A stretch of DNA of 64,000 nucleotides from Xiphophorus maculatus (GCF_002775205.1 NC_036447.1:22798501-22862500), one strand, 5' to 3'; positions 51,841 to 63,690 are shown, numbered from the stretch's first letter. Notes: generated by a model from the letters alone, not told the origin. A program made the numbers and translations.

Positions 51841-52281
51841 ATAGAAATGCCAAATTGCCACCCCCTACCTCCATTTGCCAGGTCTATACTCTTTTAACTT
51901 CTTTGTAAATAAACTCTCAATGCAAACACAACAACAGTTTATACATAAACGTCTGTACCGTTTCTGAAACGGGCTGGAGTCCATTTTGGCCTTGGATCCT
52001 TTTGGACATGGTGGCGGCATTAGGCCCTGGGTCCAATTGGATTTAAGCTAAATTACTGACTGCAGGTAAGATATGAGCCTCATAACAGAACCCCACTCCA
52101 GTCATTATGAACTATCCCTTTAACTACCAAGAGACAAAGTGATATAAAACGGGTAAACAGATGGATAATACATGTTCGGTTTACAGGTAGAAACTGGCAA
52201 CATGCACAGATGAAATCAAGGCATGAATTGGCAAAAGGGGGCAAATCGACCCAGATTCCACAGTAGATGTATAAAGTAGCA

Positions 52282-53367
52282 TTTATTTATCCACTCTAAA
52301 ATGTACATAACTATATTTTCTAATTCGTCATGTGCTATCCAGGGTTTCTGAAAAGAACATCGGCATGATTTTTTAAAATTATCCTCCATTAATTATTAAC
52401 AAAAATTTCGATCATTTCTCTGAATGCCTCCATCTCTCTTTGTGCACACAAACAGAAAAACAGGAACATTTATTTCACATGTTTACTTGAACTTCAATAG
52501 CAATACAAGACAATCAGAACACTTGAGGTCGATATGTACAAGGATCTCAGGAGGGGTTTGCAGAAAATCTCTCAGGTTTTACACAATCTCCAGCTCTGCG
52601 GTCAGCGAGTTCCTCCACGGGGCAGTTCGCGGCAGCTCTGGGGGGAACAAAAGTTTTTTGGTCTTGATGTGAAATGGGTCGAGTCAAAATCAGGAGGAGG
52701 AGAGAGACGGACAGCTCCTCCAGTCGGTATTGATAAAATGCTTCAATGTGATACATTAAATATACAATAATGTATTATATACACATACTTTCTCTGTCAT
52801 ACGCACATATACCCATCCTTACAGACACACATGCTCATCAAGCTATGCACACTCACTCAGCGCGTCCTCCTACAGTATGTAGCCTTGCAAAGCCACTATA
52901 AAGTCATGCACGAGTTCTTTGAAAGGATTTCTTTTTTTGTTTTGTTTTGGCAACACACAAGTGCTTCTTTGACACACTGTTTGCTACAGGGAGGGGCGAC
53001 ACCCAGCCGATGAAGCAAAACCTAGGCGACGAGGACGGATTAAGGAAAGCACCAATGATATGGGAAGACACAAGGGCGTTTCGGGAAAGACAGAAGAGGG
53101 GAGCAGCAGGAGGAGAAGCAGCTATAAATGGATCACAGTCGTACAAAAGTAACAAAACACGGGGAAGGGGGAGAATCTCGTGGTGATTGGGGCGTAGAAG
53201 CAGGGAGGAGCCATCATGTAAAATGCCAGAATTGTTAAAGAAGTCCAACATTGTTATTTTTCTAAAGCATAATCTTAGATTCCATCTTTTTGGTCTTCAC
53301 TTTGTTGAAATTGTCAACATCCTCCTCCTCCTCCCTGGTATCTATACCCCAATCACCACCGCCCTAG
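52282..53367 (-). promoter_or_regulatory. adgrl1: adgrl1 3' UTR with poly(A) signal
   Basis: Minus-strand AATAAA at 52287-52282, about 1.1 kb beyond the stop codon. It is the best candidate end of the adgrl1 transcript; extent inferred. Confidence 0.45.
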
Positions 53368-55343
53368 TCACAGGCTCGTCACCCGCTGCATCTGTCCGTC
53401 GTCTCCCTCAGAAGTGGGCTCTGCCGCGTACCCTGTCTCTCCGTTTGAAGCCAGTGGCGGGGGCTGGTAGAAGGTCTGCAAGTGATTGGGCCGTGGGCCT
53501 AACGGCGGGCGCCCCAGGCTGTAGGGCAGCTCCAGAGTGGGCCGCTGGGGCTGATGCCCACTGGTAGGGCTGACTTCTTCTGGGCCTTCGGGGCTGCTGT
53601 CTGGGTACATGTGAGTCGGTGGAGAGGTGCGGGTGTAAAAGCGGGGAGGGGAGCCGCTGCGGCTGTACACCTGCGGAGAGTGGCGGGAGTAGAGTTTACC
53701 CGGCGGCGAGTTGTCTTCTCGTGGCACGAAGATGTTTGTCGGCGGAGAGTTTCGGGAGAAGATGTTCAGTGGCGGAGAGCGGCGGTCTCCAGGGTATAGA
53801 GGGGACGGGTTCGAATCCCGTGTGTAGATGGGCGAGGAGTCTGGGTCCAAGTCGAGATCGGGCGTTAAAGGTAGGGTGAAGCTGTCTGAATCCTGTCGCT
53901 CGCCATGATACCGCAGAGACCCTCTGTCTTTCCCTCTGATCCTCCCGTCTAGGCCTCCATCTTTGTTTTCGAATGAGAAAGACTCCTCCCTGTCCAAATC
54001 TATCCCGCCTCTCCAAACATCCAGAGCTCTGTCCTTCTGTTTCTCGCTCTCTCGTTCGATCCCTGCCCTCCACCCATCTCTGTCCTTCAGGAAAAAGGAT
54101 TCGTCCGACTCTCTTTCTACCTCACTTCTCCAACCATCCATACCAAAGTCTTTCTTCTGAGTGATAAAAGTCTCCCCCTGCTCTGTCTCCCCTGCTCGCC
54201 ACAGCTCGAGTCGTCCGTCTCTCTTCTCGAGGATTTTAGATTCCTCCCTGCCTCTCTCGATGCCAGCCCTCCACTCATCCATCGTGCCATCTCGCTTATG
54301 AGAGGTAAAAGACTCGTCTCTTCCCCTCTCGGTTCCTCCTCTCCAGTCGTCAGACATTCCGTCTCTGTTCAGCAGAAATGTCTCCTCCTTTTCCCTGTCC
54401 TGGCCACCTCTCCATGCCTCTACAACCGCTTCTCTCTGCTTCATAAGCAGTGGCTCTTCCAGAGCCTTGTACAGCGACTCTGACTCCTGTGGTGGTGGGG
54501 GAGGAGGTGGAGGGAGAGGTCTGTCTCGATAGCGATCCCTGTCTCGGTCTGCCCCTCCAGTAGACTCCGCCGTGCTGCGGTGGCGGGACAAGGTACCCGG
54601 GGTGCGGCTTAGGGTAGAATAAGGCCGAGCTTGGACATCTGGTGGTCGAGCCGGCTGCCTTTCCTGGTGTCCACGCCTGCCCAGAGTACCTTGCAGCTGT
54701 GAGCGGTCTCCGTCTTTGAGTAACTCCTGGGTGTCGGAATCTCCAGAAATGCGTCCGTGTGACCAGTCGTCTTGTAAGCGAGGCGTGGTGCCATGCTCTT
54801 GACCCCGTGTGGCGGCATTTGCCTCGGCGTCCTGTGTGGGCGGCCTTGCATGCGCCCAGCCCTCTTGCGCGTTCTGCCGAGAGCTCGGCTGCACCGTGGC
54901 AGACCAGCCCTCTTGCGAGGGCTGCGGGTGGCGGGTTAACGTAGCGGTGTGAGTAAGAGCTGGCCTCTCGTGGTGATGCGGCCTCGCCAGGCTCCCATAG
55001 CGCTCGGGCGGAACGGGCATGGGAACGGAGGGGCGCAGGTTGCTCTGCACCAGCTCCGAGATGATCATCTTCTCCAGAGCCACCGCGTCGGACAGATTAC
55101 GACGCATTCCGGCTCCGCTGTTGAGATCTGTCGAGCTGTGCGGCGTGAGGAGCCCCGGCGAGACGTCATCACCTCCAAGCCCAACACCCCCCTCCCTGAG
55201 GAGGTCGGCGCTGCCCACTACTCCCGCTCGGGACCCGGGCGTTGTACCCAGACCATGAAGGGTGAAGGTGTTTGGGGTGTAGCCTCCATTGAGACAAACA
55301 CTGTCCAAGGCGCAGGATTCCTGGCTCTGTGACACTCCGCCCT
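53368..55343 (-). CDS. adgrl1: adgrl1 last exon: expanded repetitive cytoplasmic tail
   Basis: A single exon of 1976 bases encodes about 657 residues, more than twice what I recall for the mammalian last exon. The acceptor CTCACAG lies just right of 55343. Conserved latrophilin landmarks at both ends confirm the frame: [25 protein letters not shown] and [12 protein letters not shown] early, YPDSSPEG and [10 protein letters not shown] late. Between [10 protein letters not shown] and YPDSSPEG are two arrays. One (about 54420-53926) has seven or eight units of roughly 20-24 residues, pattern xxWRxGxERxRxESFxxxxRDG, with Trp spacing 23, 24, 24, 23, 20 and 19. The other (about 53838-53590) has SPPxxFYSR-like units. 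A poly-Pro stretch precedes LYKALEEP. The tail is highly charged and likely disordered. It is a real part of this reading frame; expression is inferred. Confidence 0.88.
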
Positions 55344-58300
55344 CTGTGAGGAGAAATAAAGATATTAAAGTAAAAAAAAAAAAAAAAAAACAGAGAAGAC
55401 TGAAACAAAGACGGAAAGGCACATAATGAATGAACGAATGAATGAATGGATACAGATTGGCGTTCATATGTCGCTGAAGGTGGAGCGTTACTAGGAGGAC
55501 TTGGGAGATAAACAAGCTGTTCCTTAATGAAATGTCTGCTCATGTTGAAACATGGAGAGGTGTAAGTTATGCCTTTACAGCACCTTGCAAAAGTATTTCC
55601 ACCTCTTCAACATTATCCCACATTGTCACATTACAACCTTCAATGGATTTTGTTGGGATTCTAAATGAATAACCATCACAATTTTTTTAAATGTGTTTTC
55701 ATCTGTCCTGAATTAATACTTTGCGAAGGCCCATGTTGCTGCTTTTTGGGCTATGACTCTACCATCTACGCACGTGAGACTGTAATGTCTCCCTTTTCTT
55801 GCTAAGTAGCTCAAGCTGAGTTGGACTTTTAAATCTTGTCATAGATTTTCAGTCAGATTCAGGTCTGGACCTTGATTGGAACAATGATACACATCAATAT
55901 GTTTCGTTTTAAGCTATTCCATTGAAGACTATCGCTGTATGTTGAGCGTCTTTTTCAGCTTCCCAAAACTTTACTTCCAGTATTACCTTGTATTTCGCTC
56001 CAACTTCCTATCAACCCTGACCAGCTCTCCTGACCCATTGTTTCTTTTAAGGGCAAATAGGTCAATTTTGGACAAACTTCTTCTACATGTTTGCTGTTTA
56101 GTTGGGCGGCCATATCTTCCATTTTCGCAGGACAGACTGAGCGTGACAAAATGTTGAGACGAAAAAGAAGCACGAATAATTTTGCAAGAAGACTACATGG
56201 TTTGTGCAACTTTACTTTCTGCAGCTGTTGTGCTGAATGAATTGAAAAAAGACATGGTGCTCAATGACTTAAAGGAGCACAAAAGGAAAAGAGGTCATAC
56301 TCTGTTTGTTTCTGAAGGTTCCTACTGGTCCACGTAAAGACACACAGAGACAGAGAAGGAAAGCATGAAAAACATTTATAAACAACAAAAAACATTAAAA
56401 GAAAAAAAAAAGAAATTGGCAAAAAAAGAGTCATCTTTCTCAGACTGAAATAAACTAAAAGCTTTATAAGTTTCAGGGACAGAATAAGACAGTAAACATG
56501 ATGAACAAAAACAAGCACACAAATATTTATCAATGTACATTATTAAAAATTATGTTGCATTACACATAAAATGATCTATAGCCACTCTTTCAGGCTTACT
56601 TGGAGTTTATGAGCTTTTAACCTCTAACTTTCAATTGAATATTGTTGTCTAATCTTGGTATTTGTTGACGTAAAGTTATATTTTATATACTTTGATTACA
56701 GCTGCATTGGCTCAGCACAGGTGATAAACAGGTCTGTCTGTTGCCTTTTGTCCTCTTTTTCGGCCATTTTGTTGGGCGCGGTGGCCCGATGGGACCGGTA
56801 GTAGCGTGAACTCACCAATGAATGTCAACATTGGGGTTGTGGTTGACACACCAGTGCACCAGCTTTGCTTTTTAGGATTTGTAATATCAGCTGTGTGTCC
56901 AACATCCAGGCAGCTCTAATGGAAATTTGCAAGTATCTCCCAGGCCAATTATAATTACAGCCTGATTTTTACACATGCAATCTAAAACAATGTGACCAAA
57001 AAAAAGTGCAAATAGTTTTTCACAGCATTATTATTTAGATTTAGCAGCTGACGTATCCCTAATTTCACAAAATGATACTGAAACATGTTCTTTAAATTAC
57101 AATGTTGAATTTTTACACTCCTACATAATATCAGTTTATTTTAATATTTTGAAAATACTGAAAAGTGTCTTTTTTTCTGGAATCTTCCCCAATAGAGACA
57201 CAATTAACTTTTGTCCCATGAAATATTCACATCTGAAGTTGAGTAATAACTTAAAGTGACTCTGAACATACGCTCAACAATAAAAATATCCTCTAAAAAA
57301 CACTGAGATCCATAGCACCCACTTGTTTTCTTAGATATACCAGTAAAAATGGAAAGATCACATGTGATTTAATGGGACGTACCAGTGGAAGTGAAGGGCT
57401 GATTGTATCCCTGCGCCAGCATCGTGTCATAGGGAGAAGCTCCAGCATGAGTTTGCAGCATTTGGTTTGTCAGAAAATGGTTTCCCAAAGCAGCTGAAGG
57501 AGAGAGAGGAAAACACGTCAAAATGTTTCGCTTTTTTTTTATTTTCACAGCAGGCTGAAAGCAGAGCTAATTCCCCAAACCTCACCTCTGTTAAGAGTCG
57601 GAGTATTGTTAACATCTGCGGCGATGAAGGAGGACTCGGTCTGCCTGCGAACCGTGTCGTTCCACATCCTCCTGATGCGGCTCTGGAGTGGGAAATGAGC
57701 TCGCGGTTAAACAGTGGCTGGGGGTCAAACAGAGCCGCCGGCAGGTAAAACGCACCTGTCTGTTCGCCGTAGCTCTCCGGCTCTGGCTGCTGGTGTAGCG
57801 GCTGTTGGAGCGAAGCGCCGCGCCTTTCACCGAGTCCGGAGAGCTGGAGGAGGACGTGGCGCAGCACTGGGAGAGACGCAGGCATCGGCCGTAATCCTTC
57901 TGACCCTAAACCGCCGTTTACGCAAGACGGAGAGTTTAGTCGCAGAGAAACGGACGTGTGCCATTGCATAACGACTCCTGGATGCTGACCTTTCTGGCGA
58001 GCGTGCAGTGGAGGATGGTGATGAGGAGCGCCTGGGCTGTGTTGAGGGAGGTGAAGAGGTAAGCCAGCAGGAGAGACGGACCCGACAGGAACATCAAGCC
58101 CGAGGACCAGGTGACGCTCAGCAGGAATAGGAGAGTCAGGGAGCCCACGGCCCAGGCCCTGCAGGCCAAGCAGCCAGGTCACACAAGATACAGGGAGGTT
58201 ATTTTATTTCACTTTATTTATTATTTTTTACAAATTAAACACAGTGGTGATGGAGATAGAGAGAGCCTGCAAAAAACTTAAATGTGGAGCAGAACAACAA

Positions 58301-61300
58301 CAGGAGTAGATTATTATTCACGTCTAAATCTGAATATAATCTGTGGGCAGAATTGAAAATGTACACAGACCCCACCGATTGTATGCGGCTGAGTTTGAGC
58401 CAATTTTGCAAATATGAAATAGCAAAAACATCTCAAATCTGGCAAAGGCCTTTGCTTAAAGGCTTGCAGTGGTTCTAGAACGTGTTAATTCAGGGCGGGT
58501 GAAAGCAAATATATGACACTTTATGTGTGCAAAAACAAAATGCCGAAAACTATCTCATATTTTATACTTTATATCTGTGCACTGCTTTTGTTGGTCTGCC
58601 ACACAGAGGCTCCAGAAAATACGTTACGTTTTGTGGCTGTAAGGTGATAAAACAAAGAATGGATTTTGCAACTCCTAAAAAAAAGCTTCCATAAACTGCA
58701 GCATGCCGTTTTAAATTTATTTTTCATTTAGTCCTTTAAAGCAATCAATTTTTTAAAGATAATCCCTGAATTTCAGATCTGCTCTGCGTTTTGAACATCA
58801 TCAGTGGACGCCATCTTAGACACCCCACAGAAACGTTTCACCTTCCTGTTTTGTGTTATGACAAAACACACTGAGGAGGAGATGGCGACCTGATTACCTC
58901 TTGCTTGACATTCCCCAGCTGCGTTCCTGTCCACATTAACTGTTTGTTTTAGTTTTGTTTGTTCTTTTATTTTGTCACAGGGACAGAGATAAGTTTTTTT
59001 GTCTATCAGCACAAGTCGACATAAACCTCACACCGGGGTTTTGAAACATTTTAATGTCACTTGAATTCTGTTTTCCCGCAGAACCTGAACAAATACGTTA
59101 CAAACACTATCTTATGTATGACTCAATACCTTTTGGAATAAATCTACCTCTGAAATATTCACAGTAACAAGATTTCCTGTTGCTGTACCGAAAACTTTTC
59201 CACACTTTCTTTTTTTTATTTCCTCTGTGGATGTTCGGCTCTGCGTGTAACTCACAACGAATCTAAACCTTAAACAAAAATGTTCCTGAGTTTTTCTCCG
59301 AACAGTTGTATAAAAGCAAAGCGGGAACCCCACCGTGAGACACACGGCAAGCTCCAGCAAAGGTGACGGACAAAGCTCATACATATTCCCTGTTGCGTGC
59401 AGAAAGTTGATTCTTTCATATTTTGTCTCTATCCAACATCCAGGTGACGCTGATTTCAAAACCTCAGAGAGACTTTTTGTCAATGTTAACTCGAAAACCT
59501 TGAAATTTCCGACTTCACACATCAAAAAAAACGGAAAAAAAAAAAGGTGGCGCTGTAAAAGCTCGACACGCCACGAATTCTTCAAACATTGTACCGATTT
59601 AAACTCATTCAGACACCGTGACCTTTATTCAAACGGCACGAGGCAGTCTGACTGACCGGAGGTTGTCGTGGCGACTGGAGTCGGGCTTGAGTGCAGCAGT
59701 GCTGTGCATCTTGTGTAGGGTCATCACCAAGACAACCAGGTTCAACTGAGGCAAACGAGCAAAGACAGATATGTTATTTAATGACATTAGAGAGACACAA
59801 AACATTTTAACTTTTTTTTTTATCCCTCTACAACAGCAACATTTCATTGTAATATTTCAAAGTGCTGTTTATCCATTTTTCAGGTTTTCTGAAGGCTTTC
59901 GAAGTTTTCGTTTGGACTTTGGCTGCTCTGTCAATCGTTTTCAATCCAGTCGTTGTTCTTGACAGTGGCAGCGTATTGCACAGAACAATCTCAAAAAGTA
60001 AACTGGAGGACAGAACTGTCACACGTTAAAAAACTTTTTTTTTTAAAAAAAACATCTTCTTCTGACAGAGTGCATCCTGAGTTCCTGCTAACTGTCTGTT
60101 TTTAAACGTCCAAGCATGCCCTGACTCAGAAGTCAGCGTTTTTGCAACATGCATTTGACATTTGAGCAGCAAGACATTTATTATCTCATGATCTCATTAT
60201 TTCGTTATTTCGTTATCATGAGATATCATCCTGGAGTGCGACATACACACTCCAGGATGGGTACATTCCACAATTTGTACAAATTGTGGCACAAATTGAA
60301 ACAAATTGTTTCACGATTTGTACATTCCACAAATCGTGAAACAATGCAACGATCATTAGTTTCTCATTCTGAAGCCCCAATTGGCTATTTTATAAGTTAT
60401 TGGCATCTGGAACTGAGATCATCTGTTATCACAACGTCTGATTTAAGATACTTTCACTTTAGTTATAAGCTGAAAACAATTTGAGTATGAACATTTTGTT
60501 AAGTGCCACCAGTCCAGTTTAAAACAAAACCCTGATTGTAGGAATAATGTCTGACGCTTTGGAAACAAGAAATAAAGAAATGAGAGACAACTGAAAAATA
60601 TTTGCACGATACAATGCAGCAGTACCCACCGTAATGATGACAGCTACAGGTCCGAGGAAACTCCAGATGAAGTAGTTATCTGTGCGCAGCCAGCACCTGT
60701 AACAGGACCAACAGCCAGAGAAATAATAAAACTCCTCTTGGTGACGTTAGGCAGCAGGAAAAAGATCAGTACATCAAAATGGATAGATGTTCTCACACAA
60801 CAGCAATAGATAAAAAAAATCAATTTGACTATTTCAGTAAAATATTCTGAGGGGAGTAGATAGGAGTTGGGAGGAGCAACCAATAAGCTCACACAGCATG
60901 TTCTTTAGTTGTCCTTACTTATTTAGTCTTTTTTTTCTGGCTTGTTTTTTTTTTTTCTTTCCCACTTTTACCCAAAATACGTGTGTGTGTGTCACTAGAT
61001 TAGTTAAAGCAAGGAATATTAAAAAAAAAAAAAAAGCATATGGGGAGGAAACAATAATTGGAAAATAACTGCAAAGAAGAAAATAAAAAAGCATAACCCA
61101 CTTGCATTTTGTGTCGTGACACCACTTGGTTATGTTCTGTGTTTTGTCATGTCCAAAATGTGTGCATTTTAACTTGTTTTTTTTCCCTCTCACACTTTTC
61201 TTTGTTAATTTTTGTTGTTGCCTTTTCTCTCTGCTAATCTAATTGGTTATTTTGCAGATCAAAACGTCCGTCTGCCAGCCTGTAGTGGTTGTTTTGTGTG

Positions 61301-63540
61301 CACTAATTGGTGTCTTTAAAAAAAATAAAAAATAAAGACAGTAGGGAAAACAGAGCAATTCCCACACTCATCAACTTACGCCGTTTTTGAACCGTATCCT
61401 CTGAAGTCGATGGCTGCCGACACGGCCACCACCAGCCCGGGCACAGAGTAGCCGCAGAGGTAAAAATACTTCCTCCTGGAGTTGCGTCCCTCGAACACTT
61501 CCCTCTGCAGAAGGTACAGCTCCACTGCCTCCAGGCACAACCAGCAGAACACGGACAGCAGCGAAAAGTGCAGCAGCCCAGCGGTGATGGAGCAGAGGAC
61601 CTGGAAACGGGAGTGCAAAATGAGCAACCACAAAAAAAACTAAATTAACCAATTCATGCTGATTTGTCTGATATCAAAATACTGACCGTATACTTAGTCT
61701 TGTTGGCACCGATAAGGAAGATGAGTTCTGTGATGAGCAGGTTGGCCCACAGGTTGCAGTGAATGGTGCTGTGGTCAGTGTGCCACGGCGCCCCCTGGCA
61801 GCAGAGGGTGATAAGGCAGGTAGCCAAACACACAAGAGCAACGGCGATGCCGACCCAGGAAACCACGTAGACCAGAAGCTCCTCCACACCGGCGCCGAAC
61901 TGTGAAGCAAATGTCACAGCGGGGCGTCGATTGGCGTGTGGAAAAACAACAAGAACGAACGAATGCAGAGGCAGAACGTTGGTGCAGATCCTAGAGCACA
62001 TGTGGATGTATTGTATAGTGTTTTGAGCTGTGTATTTATGTGTGTGTGTTTGTTACATAACATCTATTTATGTGAATAAATCACAGCTAATGAAGAGAAC
62101 ATCTTGCAGGGAACACTTAATTTAATTTCATGGCAGGACAAAATATCCTGCTGCATGTCTGCAGCAGCAATCCAACGCCTACTCTGCGTCTGATTTCCTC
62201 CTTAATTTAGAAACCACAGTGTCAGTCTGAGCTCTCTGAGCAAGAGGAAGAAATAAGGCAAAATTTGGCACATTGCCATTTGACACAACAGCAGTGACAT
62301 GTCTTATAATCAACTATTCTAACACATGTAGAAAAGAACATGACATGCTTTATTAATATTGGCAAACAACAGTTTTTAAGCGTTGAGATCAAACCTAACT
62401 CAAATTTAGAGACAAAATTAATTGGCCACACTGGATTGTGTAAAAAAAACAAAAAAAACCCACTTTCAATCAGTTCCTCTCTTATTTCTAGAGCTCTAAC
62501 GACGCCTACAACAACTCTCCAGACCAGACCAGACACGATATCGAGTTCATAGGAACGAGACGCTACGCTTCAGGAACGTCTTTGTTCTGCTTTTTTTATT
62601 GATTTTTACTACAAACTCAACAACCTGATGTCTGATATTACTCTGCCGCCATTTATTGTTCCAGCTCGGAACTGAATGCAGGCAAATAAACGTTTTAGCC
62701 CTTTTATTACACCTGCCTCAGGAGGAGCCAAGCTGACGCTAACTGACTGGTGCTCATGAGGTAGCAGACACCTCGATGAGAAACGTTGTGATGTTTTAGG
62801 GTGCGTTCACACCAGGAAAGTCCTTGGTCCTCTTGGACTTTGTTTATTTTTTTCACCCGGTGCGGTTTGCATTCATTTTGTGCTTCTTTGCAGCAGTTAC
62901 ATTCAGTTACACGGCCCAAATCCTTGGTGTGCTTGCCGCTGATCTCTACCGGAGGCCCAACAAACTTTTCCGTGTCTAAAGCTGTATCCAATGCTGTCGT
63001 GTACAGATGTGCAACTTACAACTGGTTGCTGGTAAGTCATGAGGACGGCATAGCTGGACAGATGGTTGCACGCACAAGTCGTGTGCGTGTTGTTTGTGTG
63101 CAGCAGGCGGCAGCCCTGCGTGGACCACCTGCCGCTGCCAGAAACCCCCGAAGCGTTCCAGAAAGAACAGTTGGGACCAAAGTGATTTTCCAGCTGCGGA
63201 CGAAAATAAAAACACGGCCGAATATCCCGTGAGAGGCTGCGAAGGAAACTCAGGACCCAAACAGGAGGGATTTACTCTATCTAAATGTTAATCTGGACGT
63301 AATTGGATGCAAATACACATACCTGGAGATGTCTGAGAGTGAAGATCACCGGCGCAGTGAGGTACACCCGGTTGGTGCCTCTGTGCACAGAGGCAGAGAT
63401 GACATGGGAGTTGACCACCAGGCTCCTGCGCCGGGGCTCTTGGCCTTGGGCAAGTCCCAGTCCCAGACGCAAAGTTGAGTTCTGGGTGGTGAGGAAGGGG
63501 CCCAGGTTCTTAAAGAGGGAAAGGACCAACTTCACCTGAC
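53368..63540 (-). CDS. adgrl1: latrophilin-1 (adhesion GPCR L1), 3' part, eleven exons, 5' end outside window
   Basis: Exons (minus strand): 63540-63323, 63193-63020, 61899-61687, 61600-61380, 60696-60630, 59745-59657, 58158-57990, 57899-57756, 57682-57586, 57493-57383, 55343-53368. All GT-AG, phases agree, 1158 residues in the window. Order: the end of the GAIN domain ([20 protein letters not shown]), the GPS site ([15 protein letters not shown], cleavage expected between Leu and Ser), the 7TM core, then latrophilin tail motifs [51 protein letters not shown] and a terminal VTSL PDZ-binding end. Known role: synaptic adhesion receptor binding teneurins/FLRTs and coupling to G proteins. TM3-ECL2 cysteines (VLCS, ACWL) are kept. 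Several usually invariant stretches differ (TWSSGLMFL where latrophilins have TWAFGLLF), suggesting a fast-evolving fish duplicate. The lectin and olfactomedin exons must lie right of the window. Confidence 0.92.
55575..56190. repeat. decayed Tc1-type repeat (copy 6)
   Basis: CAGCACCTTGCAAAAGTATT, CACATTGTCACATTACAACC and ATTTTGTTGGGATTCTAAAT open the copy. Later parts include CAGTCAGATTCAGGTCTGGA, TTACCTTGTATTTCGCTCCA, ATCAACCCTGACCAGCTCTC and TTCTTCTACATGTTTGCTG. This is the longest and best-ordered copy of the family in the window, in an adgrl1 intron. Confidence 0.75.
58320..58700. repeat. decayed Tc1-type repeat (copy 7)
   Basis: GAGCCAATTTTGCAAATATG, AGGCTTGCAGTGGTTCTAGA and TTTTGTTGGTCTGCCACACA, with TGTGGCTGTAAGGTGATAAA, follow the order of the family tail. 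Located in an adgrl1 intron (58159-59656). Confidence 0.55.
60183..60345. repeat. tandem run of four inverted repeats
   Basis: In the adgrl1 intron 59746-60629. (1) ATCTCATGAT 60183-60192 pairs with ATCATGAGAT 60215-60224. (2) CATCCTGGAGTG 60227-60238 pairs with CACTCCAGGATG 60248-60259. (3) Perfect 22-bp palindrome 60268-60289, centre GTAC. (4) 17-bp perfect stem 60305-60321 with 60329-60345 and a 7-base loop. GTACATTCCACAA-type sequence occurs twice, at 60261 and 60320. No transposon ends were identified. Confidence 0.9.
62804..63000. repeat. probable DNA-transposon remnant in adgrl1 intron
   Basis: GGGTGCGTTCACACCAGGAA at the left, then GGTGCGGTTTGCATTCATTT. This type of start is common among fish repeats and resembles the complement of the 51755-51840 terminus. 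It abuts the exon that ends at 63020. The right boundary is not defined. Confidence 0.4.
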
Positions 63541-63594
63541 CTGCAAAAGCAAAAGCCCAGGCAGGAAATCACTTCGTGAAGTTTAAGAGAATTA

Positions 63595-63690
63595 GGACTG
63601 AAACGACTAATCAAATCAATCGTGGCTAATCGATTACTGAAACGATTGCCAACTAATTTGATAATCGATTAATCGTTAACTAGAGTATCC
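63595..63690. repeat. hAT-like repeat fragment (TAATCGATTA type)
   Basis: GACTGAAACGACTAATCAAA, TAATCGATTACTGAAACGAT and TTGATAATCGATTAATCGTT belong to a common fish hAT-like family. The rest, to the window end, is intron sequence without visible exons. Confidence 0.6.

Larger units (their letters stand above)
48482..52281. other. intergenic interval between PLPP-like gene and adgrl1, no gene seen
   Basis: The two genes converge here. Contents are a hairpin near 48577-48600 (AAGGTTTGTAAG / TTTTTACAAACCTTTT), a (TA)n(GA)n microsatellite at 48990-49100, and a repeat end at about 51755-51840. ORFs such as 51145-51501 and 51354-51671 overlap each other on opposite strands and have no known motif. 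Confidence 0.5.

Noticed and set aside
53805-53821. ACGGGTTCGAATCCCGT, a perfect tRNA-like T arm with B-box
   Set aside because: No matching D arm, anticodon arm or acceptor stem can be drawn around it, and it lies within the conserved adgrl1 coding frame, so it is a coincidence.
53554-54073. Several open frames on both strands inside the adgrl1 last exon
   Set aside because: GC-rich repetitive coding DNA keeps other frames open; none has conserved motifs, while the minus frame ending at 53368 has latrophilin motifs at both ends.
57427-58182. 251-codon open frame on the minus strand
   Set aside because: It runs through two adgrl1 exons and an intron in a different frame from the receptor; the GPCR motifs appear only in the other frame, so it is a shadow.
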